Origin: Candidatus Amulumruptor caecigallinarius
Lineage (GTDB): Bacteria > Bacteroidota > Bacteroidia > Bacteroidales > Muribaculaceae
Assembly (NCBI GenBank): GCA_023665605.1
Contig: JAMPDP010000001.1
Span: forward strand, 597,377-661,376
Reading direction: 5' to 3'
DNA: 64,000 nucleotides
Position numbers and translations under genes: made by a program. How positions within the stretch are numbered: the stretch's first letter is position 1; every line of letters starts with the position of its first letter. Below are positions 1 to 10,104 of this stretch, in pieces. The notes below the pieces were generated by a model that saw only the letters and a list, made by a program, of their open reading frames with translations, was not told the DNA's origin and did no database searches.

Positions 1-1768
1 GTGCCTCGCCGTCGTTGATGCTGATGGCTATCGTCACCATGTCGTTGCCCAGGGCATCGCGCAGATGGCTCAACAGCCTGGGCATCCACTCGCCGAGGAG
101 CTTGCTTTGGAAGTCATTGTCCACAGTCACAGACAGTTGCGCCGGGTGCTCGGCACTCCGCCGGGGTCGTGACGTGCTCATGGTGCTTCGTAGCACATGC
201 TCGGTGGGGTTGGCGGCGGCAAACTCATCCCACGCCTTCAGCAGAGCCTCGTCGGTAAACGCCGCCGTGCGTTGCGGGGCTGCCGGAGCTGAGGCCTGTG
301 CGGCTCCGGGTGCGCTTTGCTGGGCCGCTCCACCCTGCGGCGGAGTCGTGGGCTTGAGGTTCATAGTGCCGAGCGGCGACCCCATCACCACCCCCTGCGC
401 CCGCTGACGCGGGGGCACCGGAGCTGACGGAGTGGCCGTCCGCGGCTTCGGAGCAGACGGTGCCACGGGAGCCTGAACTGCCGGAGCCTGAGGCGCCTGC
501 ATCTGTGGCGCCTGCATCTGTGGGGCTTGCGCCTGAGGCACCTGCATCTGAGCTGCTTGGCTTCGCGGCGCGTTAGTCTGCGGGCCCGGTGTCTGCGGCA
601 CCGCCGACGCAGCACTCGGGGTGGCGGCTATCGGTCTGAGTTGTTGCCCCTCTCCACTGCCGCCGTCATCGGGGGAGGGGCTTGATAATTGGCATATCTT
701 GGCGAGCGTCAGCTCGGTAAGAAATTGCTTGTTGGCCGCCTCGCGGTAGTGCAGGTCGGCATCGTTGAGCAGCGTCATCGCGCGGTATATCATGCCCGCG
801 CTAACTTTGGCACCCTCCTTGGCAAGCTCGGCGCGTACCTCGTCGCCTGCCTCCACCAAGTGCAGCGTGCGCTCCGACTGCGCCACCATCAGGTCGCGGA
901 AATAGTCCGCCAGTCCGTTGATGAAGAAGTGCGAGTCAAAGCCCTTGTCGCGTATCTCCTTATATATAAGCCATGAGCCGAGCACGTCACCCGCCACAAA
1001 GCAATCCACGAGTCGCCCGTAGTAGCTGCGGTCCAGCACGTTGAGACTCTCGATGGTGCTCTGATAGGTGATGTTGCGGTCTGACGACGCCGCAACCTGG
1101 TCAAATATCGACAGCGCGTCGCGCATGGCTCCGTCGGCCTGACGCGCTATGACGTTGAGAGCCGCCGGCTCCACGCTGATCCCCTCCTCCTGAGCCACAT
1201 AGCTCATGTGGTCTATCATATCCTGGATGGTGATACGCGAGAAGTCATATATCTGGCAGCGCGACAGGATGGTGGGCAGTATCTTGTGCTTCTCCGTCGT
1301 GGCGAGGATAAACACCACATACTCGGGAGGCTCCTCCAGCGTCTTGAGGAAGGCGTTGAAGGCCGCCGGCGACAGCATGTGCACCTCGTCGACGATAAAC
1401 ACACGGTAGCGCCCCGTCGAGGGCGGGTTTCGCGTCATGTCCACCAGGTCACGGATATTGTCCACGCCGTTGTTGCTGGCGGCGTCAAGCTCTATGATGT
1501 TGAGGCTCTGGCCACGGTTGAAGGCTCGGCAGGAGTCACACTCGTTGCACGGCTCGCCATCCACAGGCCGCTCGCAGTTGATGGCCTTGGCGAAGATGCG
1601 CGCGCACGAGGTCTTCCCCACGCCGCGCGACCCGCAGAACAGGTAGCTGTGTGCGAGCCGCCCCTGAGCCACGGCATTGCGCAGTGTGGTGGTGAGCGCC
1701 TTCTGCCCCACCACGCTCTTGAAAGTGGAGGGGCGGTACTTGCGGGCCGACACCAGATAATGTTCCAT
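1..1768 (-). CDS. dnaX: DNA polymerase III subunit gamma/tau (3' end outside window)
   Basis: Clamp-loader ATPase of the replicative polymerase. The frame opens at an ATG at 1768 (MEHYLVSARKYRP, the standard DnaX start) and stays open to the window edge, so about 589 residues are seen and the C-terminus is missing. Visible: Walker A GSRGVGKTS near residues 45-53, the zinc-knuckle cysteines CERPVDGEPCNECDSC just after it, a DEVHM Walker B near 125-129 and the sensor region ATTEKHKILPTILSRCQ. After the AAA+ core and domain III come about 110 residues rich in Pro, Gln and Ala (roughly 360-470) that link to the tau-specific tail. A TATATTTG box lies 28 nt upstream of the ATG. Identity is secure. 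Confidence 0.96.
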   Translation of the reverse strand, partial: MEHYLVSARKYRPSTFKSVVGQKALTTTLRNAVAQGRLAHSYLFCGSRGVGKTSCARIFAKAINCERPVDGEPCNECDSCRAFNRGQSLNIIELDAASNNGVDNIRDLVDMTRNPPSTGRYRVFIVDEVHMLSPAAFNAFLKTLEEPPEYVVFILATTEKHKILPTILSRCQIYDFSRITIQDMIDHMSYVAQEEGISVEPAALNVIARQADGAMRDALSIFDQVAASSDRNITYQSTIESLNVLDRSYYGRLVDCFVAGDVLGSWLIYKEIRDKGFDSHFFINGLADYFRDLMVAQSERTLHLVEAGDEVRAELAKEGAKVSAGMIYRAMTLLNDADLHYREAANKQFLTELTLAKICQLSSPSPDDGGSGEGQQLRPIAATPSAASAVPQTPGPQTNAPRSQAAQMQVPQAQAPQMQAPQMQAPQAPAVQAPVAPSAPKPRTATPSAPVPPRQRAQGVVMGSPLGTMNLKPTTPPQGGAAQQSAPGAAQASAPAAPQRTAAFTDEALLKAWDEFAAANPTEHVLRSTMSTSRPRRSAEHPAQLSVTVDNDFQSKLLGEWMPRLLSHLRDALGNDMVTIAISINDGEA

Positions 1769-1796
1769 GGGATAAAGGCTGGTTGATGTTTCTCCA

Positions 1797-1804
1797 CAAA
1801 TATA
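1797..1804 (-). promoter_or_regulatory. Bacteroidota -7 box for dnaX
   Basis: On the minus strand this reads TATATTTG, matching TAnnTTTG, 28 nt before the dnaX ATG. No clear TTTG sits about 20 nt further upstream, so this is a half-supported promoter. Confidence 0.45.
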
Positions 1805-1847
1805 AGCATTTTCCACTGTATTTTCCACCCTGTGTCTGACTGTTTTT

Positions 1848-1880
1848 TTTGGTGTAATTGGCGGAAAAACACTAATTTTG
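1848..1880 (+). promoter_or_regulatory. Bacteroidota promoter for the DUF349 gene
   Basis: TTTG at 1848-1851 and TAATTTTG at 1873-1880 are separated by 21 nt, matching the -33/-7 pattern of the Bacteroidota primary sigma factor. The next start codon on this strand is at 1952, giving a leader of about 65 nt. It probably serves the DUF349 gene and ettA together. Confidence 0.7.
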
Positions 1881-1951
1881 GCGAACACACTAATTATCAG
1901 CCCGGCACATTTGTGCCGCGGTAACACTTTATCACCCTCTCACATTTCAGT

Positions 1952-3805
1952 ATGTCACTGCCCGAAAAGCCGCAGGAAGAGCTCTCTCAGCCCGTCGACG
2001 GCTTGACCCCTGCCCCCGCGGAGGCCCCCTCCGAGGCCGCCGAACCTGCCGCAATCCCCTCTGAGTCAACACCCGTGGAAGCCGCCGAGGATACTCGCAC
2101 GCCGGCTCCCGCCACCCGCGCCGAGGTGGTGGAACGGCTCGAAGCCCTCGCCGCCCTTCCGGCCGACGAAATCGCCACGGACGACGTCACGCGCCTCAAA
2201 CTCCAGTACTATTCACTCCACAACGGCTGGCTCCAGACCGTGCGCGACGAGTGGGTGGCTCAGGGCAACACCCCTGAGGAGTTTGACATCCCCCTCGATG
2301 AGTTTGAACCCCGCTTCAAGGAGCTGATGACAGCCATCAAGGAGAAGAAAGCTGTCGCCCGCGAGGAGAAGGAGCGCCGCGAGGCCGAGAACCTCACCGC
2401 TAAGAAACAGATCATCGCGCAGATTCTCGAACTCGCTGCCGACACTGACAATGTGAACCGTCACTACCAGACGGCCAAGGAGTTGCAGGCGCGCTTCAAG
2501 GAGATCGGCGAGGTACCCCCGCAGGCCGTGGCCGACATCTGGAAGCAGTACCAGGATGCCGTGGAGCACTACTATGACCAGCTCAAAATCAACATGGAGC
2601 TCCGCGACTATGACTTCAAGAAGAACCTCACAGACAAGCAGGAGCTCATCGCCAAGGCCAAGACGCTGGCCGAGGAGGGCGACGTGGTGGCGGCCTTCCG
2701 CTCCCTCCAGACCCTCCACGACAAGTGGCGCCTGATAGGCCCCGTGGCCAAAGAGCTCCGCGAGGCTATATGGGCGGAGTTCAAGGATGCTTCGGCTGTG
2801 GTCAACAAGCGTTATCAGGAGTTTTTCGAGGCTCGCAAGGCCCGCGAGCAGGAGAATGAGGCTGCCAAGACGGCCATATGCGAGCGCGTGGAGGCCATCG
2901 ACATAGAGGCTCCGCAGAGCTACGCAGCATGGGATGCCCTCACCAAGGATGTGCTCGCGGCCCAGGAGGAGTGGAAGAAGCTCGGCTTCGCCTCACGCAA
3001 GGTCAACAACCAGCTCTTTGCTCGTTTCCGCGCAGCCTGCGACCGTTTCTTCACCGCCAAAGCCACCTTCTTCAAGAACATGAAGGATGAGCTCAGCGAG
3101 AACCTGCGCCGCAAGACAGCCCTGGCTGAGCGGGCCGAGGAGCTCTCCGCCTCTACCGAGTGGCGCAAGGCCACTGACGAGCTCGTCAGGCTCCAGCAGG
3201 AGTGGAAGCAGATTGGCCCCGTGGCCAAGAAGCACTCTGATGCCATCTGGAAGCGTTTCCACGATGCGTGCGACCGCTTCTTCGATGCCAAGAAGGAGGC
3301 CACCGGCGGACAGCGGGCCGCAGAGCTCGCCAACCTCAAGGCCAAGCAGGAGCTCATCAGCCGTCTGGAGGCCATCACCGCCGAGATGCCTCGCGAGGAG
3401 GCCATAGCACGCCTCAAGGAGGTGCAGGCTGAGTGGCCCGCCATCGGACACGTCCCCTTCAAGGAGAAGGATAAGGTATATGACACCTACCGCGCTCTCT
3501 GCGACAAGCTCTACCGGGAGCTCGACATCCGCGGCAACGGTGCCCGTATGGCTGCGTTCACCCGCAATGTGGAGGAGCTCGGCTCTGACGCGCAGAAGCT
3601 CAGCCGCGAGCGCGAGCGGCTGGCTCGTGCCTACGAGGCACGTCGCTCGGAGCTCCAGACTTATGAGAACAACCTCGGCTTCCTCAGCTCTAAGTCCAAG
3701 AGCGGCGACAAGCTGGTGCGCGACATGGAGCACCGCATCGAGCGGCTCCGCGAAGACCTGGCGCAGCTCCGCGATAAGATCAAGCTCCTTGACTCCAAGC
3801 TCTGA
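1952..3805 (+). CDS. DUF349 domain-containing protein
   Basis: A 617-residue, highly charged and probably fully helical protein. The first 50 or so residues are a low-complexity Pro/Glu/Ala segment. After that, a module of roughly 70-80 residues containing W-K-x-[IL]-G and a phenylalanine-rich RFxxACDRFF-type segment repeats about five times, the signature of DUF349. The C-terminal 90 residues look like a coiled coil (RERERLARAYEARRSELQTYENN). The biochemical role of the family is not well established. It lies 5 nt upstream of ettA and probably shares its transcript, which loosely suggests a link with translation or stress (inference). No signal peptide is seen, so it is probably cytoplasmic. 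Confidence 0.85.
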   Translation: MSLPEKPQEELSQPVDGLTPAPAEAPSEAAEPAAIPSESTPVEAAEDTRTPAPATRAEVVERLEALAALPADEIATDDVTRLKLQYYSLHNGWLQTVRDEWVAQGNTPEEFDIPLDEFEPRFKELMTAIKEKKAVAREEKERREAENLTAKKQIIAQILELAADTDNVNRHYQTAKELQARFKEIGEVPPQAVADIWKQYQDAVEHYYDQLKINMELRDYDFKKNLTDKQELIAKAKTLAEEGDVVAAFRSLQTLHDKWRLIGPVAKELREAIWAEFKDASAVVNKRYQEFFEARKAREQENEAAKTAICERVEAIDIEAPQSYAAWDALTKDVLAAQEEWKKLGFASRKVNNQLFARFRAACDRFFTAKATFFKNMKDELSENLRRKTALAERAEELSASTEWRKATDELVRLQQEWKQIGPVAKKHSDAIWKRFHDACDRFFDAKKEATGGQRAAELANLKAKQELISRLEAITAEMPREEAIARLKEVQAEWPAIGHVPFKEKDKVYDTYRALCDKLYRELDIRGNGARMAAFTRNVEELGSDAQKLSRERERLARAYEARRSELQTYENNLGFLSSKSKSGDKLVRDMEHRIERLREDLAQLRDKIKLLDSKL

Positions 3806-3810
3806 CACCT

Positions 3811-5496
<1,686 letters not shown>

Positions 5497-5524
5497 TTTT
5501 TTTCGGCTCCACGGCAACTTTTTT

Positions 5525-5569
5525 ATTCCTGCTGCTCAGGCTGTTGGCTTGAGCGGCAGGAATTTTTTT
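5525..5569 (+). terminator. Rho-independent terminator after ettA
   Basis: ATTCCTGC (from 5525) pairs with GCAGGAAT (ending 5563); the stem extends inward through a G-T wobble and GCTCA/TGAGC, and is followed immediately by seven T. It cleanly separates ettA from the phage-like module downstream. Confidence 0.85.
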
Positions 5570-5613
5570 GTGCCTATGTGCGAAGTTACGGGTTCAGCGC
5601 TTCCGTGGTGTGG

Positions 5614-5621
5614 TAATTTTG
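5614..5621 (+). promoter_or_regulatory. Bacteroidota -7 box for the capsid module
   Basis: TAATTTTG, an exact TAnnTTTG match, lies between the ettA terminator and the first gene of the capsid/portal module (start 5692). The leader would be about 65 nt and A/C-rich before the ATG. The module therefore appears to have its own promoter. Confidence 0.65.
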
Positions 5622-5691
5622 CAGTGTCGGGTTGACAAAACATGGTCATCAAACCCACATATCCACTACTAACAAACTAATCAAAAGCATT

Positions 5692-6144
5692 ATGAACAAT
5701 GTAAAAACACCAACACCACCCCACACTGCCGCAGACACCTCTGCGCAGCTTGACGAACAGGTTCTGGGCAAGCTCCATCAAGCGGATGCCTCGGCTGATG
5801 CCGCCTCCCTCCCGCAGGCTCAGCCCGGAGCACCTATGGAGGCGGAAGCGCCACTCCCCGCAGCTGCTCCCCCCTTGGCTCCCGAGCCAACGCCTGCTCC
5901 CGAAGCCGCCCCTGTCGCTCAGACAGAGCCCGCACCCTCCGCCGTAGCGGAAGTGCCGGACGACATCGCCGCCAAGCTCGCCGAAGCCGAGCAGCGCGGA
6001 TACCTGCGCGGTCGCAACGAAGCGGTGAAGCTCGCCATGGACAGCCCGGCTCTATGGCAGGTGGCGGGCAGCGTAATAGCCCCCGCACCCTCCGACAGCG
6101 ACACCGCCTTCCTACGCCACATCCGCCCCAGCGTCTGGGACTGA
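5692..6144 (+). CDS. Pro/Ala-rich small protein, possible scaffold of the capsid module
   Basis: About 150 residues from the ATG at 5692. The frame stays open upstream to a TTG at 5632, but the A-rich stretch before 5692 is typical of Bacteroidota leaders, so the ATG is preferred. Residues 1-90 are low complexity (Pro, Ala, Glu). The C-terminal third is ordered, with a short amphipathic segment DDIAAKLAEAEQRGYLRGRNEAVK and a hydrophobic end. No family recognised. Its position directly before a major capsid gene, its small size, its disorder and its short helix would fit a scaffolding or capsid-assembly protein; that is inference. Confidence 0.6.
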   Translation: MNNVKTPTPPHTAADTSAQLDEQVLGKLHQADASADAASLPQAQPGAPMEAEAPLPAAAPPLAPEPTPAPEAAPVAQTEPAPSAVAEVPDDIAAKLAEAEQRGYLRGRNEAVKLAMDSPALWQVAGSVIAPAPSDSDTAFLRHIRPSVWD

Positions 6145-6150
6145 CCAAAT

Positions 6151-6195
6151 TTATAAGACATATAAGACTTATAAGACATATAAGATTTACAAGAT
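6151..6195 (+). repeat. Five tandem 9-bp repeats upstream of the capsid gene
   Basis: Five consecutive 9-mers with the pattern WTATAAGAC: TTATAAGAC, ATATAAGAC, TTATAAGAC, ATATAAGAT, TTACAAGAT. They fill most of the 78-nt gap between the Pro/Ala-rich gene and the capsid gene, and sit in a sharply AT-rich pocket within GC-rich surroundings. Confidence 0.85.
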
Positions 6196-6222
6196 TTACC
6201 CCCACACAAACCCCAACTAAAA

Positions 6223-7467
6223 ATGTCAACCAAAACCATTAGCACCAACAACGCAACCTTCGTATCTAACGGGCCTCTCACCACCGCGGTGACCGACTCT
6301 GTTGCCCCCGGAATGCTCCTGAACGAGATAGACCGCCGAGTGACCAAAATCCGCCCCATGGCCACCCCCATCGACCAGATTTCTCGCCTGGCAGGGGCCC
6401 GGCGCAGCGGCTCCATGAAGGTGGACTATTACTCCGTTGACACCAAGCCCGCCACCACCACACTCGCCGAGGAACCCGCTGCCGGAGGCAAGATTGGCGA
6501 CATCGACACCTTCGTACTCACCGTCCGCGACCCCATCTTTGAGGAGAGCGAGACCATCATGGTGCAGGGTGTCAAGGTCAAGAAGCAGGAGTATGAGGGA
6601 AGCGCCATGATTCTCTACGTGCTCAGCGTGGACGACACCACCGGCAAGCTCACCGTCACCGCCGTCAATGCAGATGCCGCCGAGGTGGCTAACCTCAACG
6701 GTGACGAGAAGCTCATACGCATGGGCCGTGCCGCCACGGAGCTCGATGTGCAGACCGCTCAGTTCTCCGCGCTCCCCAAGAAGGCGCAGAATTTCTGCCA
6801 GATCTTCAAGATGCAGGTGGAGGAGTCCACTTACCAGAAGATTGCCAACAAGGAGGTGGGCTGGAGCTTCTCTGACCAGGAGGAGGCTGCAATCATGGAT
6901 ATGCGACTCGGCATGGAGAAGAACTTCCTGTTCGGTCGAAAGAACATGATATTCAACCCCCGCAAGAAGGAGAATGTGATGTTTACCGAGGGCATATGGT
7001 ATCAGTGCGGCAAGGAGTACCGATACCCCGCGCGTCCCACCAACGACACCATGATCGACATGATGCAGGAGGCTTTCACCGGCAACGGTGGCTCCTCGCG
7101 CAAGATTTTGATTGCCGGCAGCAACCTGGTGTCGCAGCTCAACAAGCTCAAACTGGACCGTGTCGTGACTGACCGCAACACCGTCACCCGCTGGGGTATC
7201 GACTTTGACGAGCTCCACTCCAAGTTCGGCACTCTGCTGGTGCGCCACAGCGAGGTGTTTGATGCCTGCGGCCACTCATATGACGGTATCATCATAGACC
7301 CGGAGTATCTCACCAAGTACAGCCACGTGCCCTTCTCCACCGAGCGCCTTGACCTGCGCAAGAGCGGACAGCGCAACACGGATGCTGTGGTGGTGACTGA
7401 GGCAAGCTGCCTGGTGCTCCGCTATCCGGATGCTCACGTCAGGGTGTGGGGTCATCAGAGTGTCTGA
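6223..7467 (+). CDS. Major capsid protein, SU10/DUF5309-like
   Basis: A 414-residue protein with the layout of SU10-type (DUF5309) major capsid proteins, which have the HK97 fold. The N-terminal arm (TTAVTDSVAPGMLLNEIDRR) leads to a TPIDQISRL / GSMKVDYYSVD segment that aligns with the family's early motif. Later come ILIAGSNLVSQLNKL, a GTLLVRHSEVFD strand, the IIIDPEYL motif and a C-terminal TEASCLVLRYPDAHVRVWG strand. No signal peptide. Codon use is like the surrounding core genes, arguing against very recent arrival. No maturation protease gene is nearby. Sequence-based family call is good; whether particles form is unknown. Confidence 0.75.
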   Translation: MSTKTISTNNATFVSNGPLTTAVTDSVAPGMLLNEIDRRVTKIRPMATPIDQISRLAGARRSGSMKVDYYSVDTKPATTTLAEEPAAGGKIGDIDTFVLTVRDPIFEESETIMVQGVKVKKQEYEGSAMILYVLSVDDTTGKLTVTAVNADAAEVANLNGDEKLIRMGRAATELDVQTAQFSALPKKAQNFCQIFKMQVEESTYQKIANKEVGWSFSDQEEAAIMDMRLGMEKNFLFGRKNMIFNPRKKENVMFTEGIWYQCGKEYRYPARPTNDTMIDMMQEAFTGNGGSSRKILIAGSNLVSQLNKLKLDRVVTDRNTVTRWGIDFDELHSKFGTLLVRHSEVFDACGHSYDGIIIDPEYLTKYSHVPFSTERLDLRKSGQRNTDAVVVTEASCLVLRYPDAHVRVWGHQSV

Positions 7468-7489
7468 CCTTCATTAACACGCTCTTTCT

Positions 7490-8038
7490 ATGATGCTCAC
7501 ACTCTCTGAGGAGGAGATGCTGGAACGATGGCGTCTGCTCACCATGCTTGAACCGATGGCCCCTTCGGGGGTCATCGCCTCGCGCGAGGACTACACGCCG
7601 CTCTCTGAGCTCTCCCGGCTGAGGATGCGCGCATGGTATGCGCGGCTCCTCGATGACGCTGACCCGTCCCTGGTACCTGTGTCGAACATCCGCCGCCTCT
7701 GCTCTCTCCGAGCGACGGACGGCCTTTGGGAGCTCTCGCTCCCGGAGGGCACACGCCGGGTGCTCTCAGTCAGGTTCCCCGGATGGAGCCGTCCGGTCTC
7801 TCCTATGCCGCCGGAGGCAGCGGCACGCTGCTCCAACCCATTCCTGTCCGGGGCCTCGGGGGAACCCGCTGTGGTGCAGCTCTCCCCTCTGAAGCTCCTC
7901 ATTGATGCACCGATGGAGGCCCCGGTTTCCATCAACGACCCCGCCGGCGAGGTGATGGCCACCATGATGCCTGCCGACGGCTCCTTCATCCTTGACGACA
8001 AGGCCTTCGGCCTGATTTCCGAACATGATATGCCTTAA
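7490..8038 (+). CDS. Capsid-module protein of unknown function (possible head connector)
   Basis: 182 residues; ATGs at 7490 and 7493 are both possible. Helical N-terminus (LSEEEMLERWRLLTMLEP, LSRLRMRAWYARLLDD) followed by a strand-rich C-terminal half. Lies 22 nt after the capsid gene and 24 nt before the portal-like gene, so it is almost certainly co-transcribed. A small mixed helix/strand protein between capsid and portal is where an adaptor or head-completion protein might be expected, but no sequence motif supports this. Function not recognised. Confidence 0.6.
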   Translation: MMLTLSEEEMLERWRLLTMLEPMAPSGVIASREDYTPLSELSRLRMRAWYARLLDDADPSLVPVSNIRRLCSLRATDGLWELSLPEGTRRVLSVRFPGWSRPVSPMPPEAAARCSNPFLSGASGEPAVVQLSPLKLLIDAPMEAPVSINDPAGEVMATMMPADGSFILDDKAFGLISEHDMP

Positions 8039-8062
8039 CTTTCTCACTCACTTTTTCTACTG

Positions 8063-9520
8063 ATGACACATAACGATGACTCTCAAGTCTTTGCCGCCGC
8101 GCATGAGGCGTGGCTCGCGGGCTCCTCCCTCCGCACTGACCGTCGACGCTTCAAGGACTTCACCTACGGTCGGCAGTGGGGCGACATGATGACGCTCCCT
8201 AACGGGGTGACGCTCACCGAGGGGCAGTATGCGGCCAACACCGGACGCATTCCCCAGACCAACAACCTGATTCGGCAGCTCGTAAAGAGCGTAATCGGCC
8301 GCTTCCGCTATGAGGAGGCTGACCGTCGCAACGATGACCCGATAGCATCGGAACGGACCCTCAACGCTCTCGATGAACTGGATGCTCGCTCGCTGGAGGA
8401 GTTTCTCATATCGGGATGCGCGGTGCAACGTGTGGTCTGCGAGCGTCGCCCCGGCGCCTCTGCACCGAGGGTGTATGTGGATGCCGTAAGCCCCGGACGC
8501 TTCTTCGTCAACCGCTTTTCCGATCCTCGAGGATGGGACATTGAGCTGGTGGGGATGCTCCATGACATGAGCCTTGCGGAGGTGATGATGCGCTTTGGCT
8601 GCGGCGACCCGGCGCGCCGCGCGGCAATCAGTCGTGCCTACGGGGCTGCTCCCGCCGGCTCGGTAACCCCTACGGGGAGTTCGGGTGAGGTCTCATTCAC
8701 GGAGGCGGCCGCCGGACGATGCCGCGTCATTGAGGTGTGGACTCTCGAAGCGCGCGAGGTGCTCCGCTGCCATGACCGGGACTCGGGGAGCTACTTCCTG
8801 GCTGATGCCGCGGAGGCTGCTGATGCCTCGGCGGGCTCTCATGCCGACGGCTCGGACTCTCCCATGCAGCGTATCGCTGCGGTCAACCGTCGCCGTGCAT
8901 CTGCCGGCCGTCTCCCGCTGGAGGCGCGGGCCGAGACGACCCTGCGCTGGCGAGGCCGCTGGTTTGCCCCGGACGGCTCGCTGCTGATGGCTATGGACTC
9001 CCCCTATGCCCACGGCTCGCACCCCTTCGTGGTGAAGTTCTTCCCGATGACGGATGGCGAGGTGCACTCTTTCGTGGAGGATGTCATAGATCAGCAACGC
9101 CACATCAACCGCCTGATTACCATGATTGACCACATCATGGGACATTCTGCCAAGGGTGTACTCCTCTTCCCGGCGGGCATCAAGCTCCCGGAGATGAGTT
9201 GGGATGATGTGGTGCGCGAGTGGACCAAGGTCAACGGGGTGATTCCATACTCGGCTCACACGGGCGACAAACCCTCGCAGATAGTGAGCAACGGTGCCGA
9301 TGCCGGCGCTCACCGTATGCTCGAACTGGAGATGAAGCTCCTCGAAAAGGTGTCGGGCGTCAGCAGTGCCCTGCGTGGCGAGGTCGCCACGGGGCATGAC
9401 GGCGCGGAGCTATTCAAGAGCCGGCTGGAGGCTTCGGCCATCTCGCTGCTTGATCTCTTTGGGGCGTTCCGTGCCTTCCTCGCTGACCGCGATGCCAAGG
9501 TGTGTGCGACACGCCCATGA
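8063..9520 (+). CDS. Portal-like protein
   Basis: 485 residues. The N-terminus has the pattern of podovirus/P22-type portals: a helical start, FKDFTYGRQWGD, then TNNLIRQLVKSVIGRFR. The middle carries VDAVSPGRFFVNRFSDPRGWDIE and a long barrel-type region. A strongly portal-like segment follows: HPFVVKFFPMTDGEVHSFVEDV, then DQQRHINRLITMIDHIM, the stem helix. The C-terminal KLLEKVSGVSSALRGE and FKSRLEASAISLLDLFGAF complete the core. It is shorter than P22-type portals (about 700 residues) and lacks a long C-terminal crown or barrel. In this cluster the portal follows the capsid gene, the reverse of the usual phage order. Confidence 0.7.
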   Translation: MTHNDDSQVFAAAHEAWLAGSSLRTDRRRFKDFTYGRQWGDMMTLPNGVTLTEGQYAANTGRIPQTNNLIRQLVKSVIGRFRYEEADRRNDDPIASERTLNALDELDARSLEEFLISGCAVQRVVCERRPGASAPRVYVDAVSPGRFFVNRFSDPRGWDIELVGMLHDMSLAEVMMRFGCGDPARRAAISRAYGAAPAGSVTPTGSSGEVSFTEAAAGRCRVIEVWTLEAREVLRCHDRDSGSYFLADAAEAADASAGSHADGSDSPMQRIAAVNRRRASAGRLPLEARAETTLRWRGRWFAPDGSLLMAMDSPYAHGSHPFVVKFFPMTDGEVHSFVEDVIDQQRHINRLITMIDHIMGHSAKGVLLFPAGIKLPEMSWDDVVREWTKVNGVIPYSAHTGDKPSQIVSNGADAGAHRMLELEMKLLEKVSGVSSALRGEVATGHDGAELFKSRLEASAISLLDLFGAFRAFLADRDAKVCATRP

Positions 9521-9544
9521 TTTAACAGCTATTAACAAGGATGG

Positions 9545-9578
9545 ATGCAATGATGGCACATCATACATTGTAATTTTG
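9545..9578 (+). promoter_or_regulatory. Internal promoter with overlapping inverted repeat
   Basis: TAATTTTG at 9571-9578 matches the -7 box; the next start codon is at 9622. Just upstream is an inverted repeat ATGATG-GCA-CATCAT (9550-9564), flanked by CAAT and CATTG, lying between the expected -33 and -7 elements. That is where a repressor site would act. The operator role is inference. Confidence 0.5.
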
Positions 9579-9621
9579 CCAATGCAATAAGATATTTAAC
9601 CAACGGATAATTGATTTTGAA

Positions 9622-10104
9622 ATGCAAACTACCAACTTTCCGCTCATCGGCCGTGAGTCTACGAGACGTCGCAATGCCGACATAATCCGTCGCTTCGCTC
9701 TGGCGCGCGCTGCGGCCGCGCCGGGCGGAGTGCCCGGAAGACGCGAGATGCTGCGCCGTGTGCGCCGTCTGGCTCCGGCGGCCTACTTCGTGAGTTTCCG
9801 CAGTGCGCTCGACCGCCTTACGGAGCTGCGCACCAACCCGGAGCTGGCGGCGCGACGCGGCAAGGTGGCTTACTGGCAGGAGCTTGCCGACAAGGTGGAG
9901 GCGGAGCGCGCCTCGGGACGCTCGCAGCTCACCATGGAGCAGGCTCTCCTGAGGGTGCTCGCCGTAGGACGCCCATCTTCCGACTGCCTCTCTGACTCCT
10001 ATCTGTGGCGCATTTACTCTGACCACATCTCTCACTCATTTACTCAACCCAATTCACACACCCGCACTAACATCCAACGACACTGCCATGCTGACAACTA
10101 TTGA
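9622..10104 (+). CDS. Arg-rich protein of the capsid module, unknown function
   Basis: 160 residues, strongly basic in its first 60 (ESTRRRNADIIRRFALARAAAA, RREMLRRVRRLAP). The middle is helical and ordered. The last 27 or so residues (HISHSFTQPNSHTRTNIQRH...) are low-complexity and are read from A/C-rich DNA that looks like the non-coding leaders before other genes here. The original stop may therefore have been lost and the frame extended into the next gene's leader. It overlaps the next gene by 17 nt. A basic protein encoded beside a capsid and portal could bind nucleic acid, but no family is recognised. Confidence 0.55.
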   Translation: MQTTNFPLIGRESTRRRNADIIRRFALARAAAAPGGVPGRREMLRRVRRLAPAAYFVSFRSALDRLTELRTNPELAARRGKVAYWQELADKVEAERASGRSQLTMEQALLRVLAVGRPSSDCLSDSYLWRIYSDHISHSFTQPNSHTRTNIQRHCHADNY

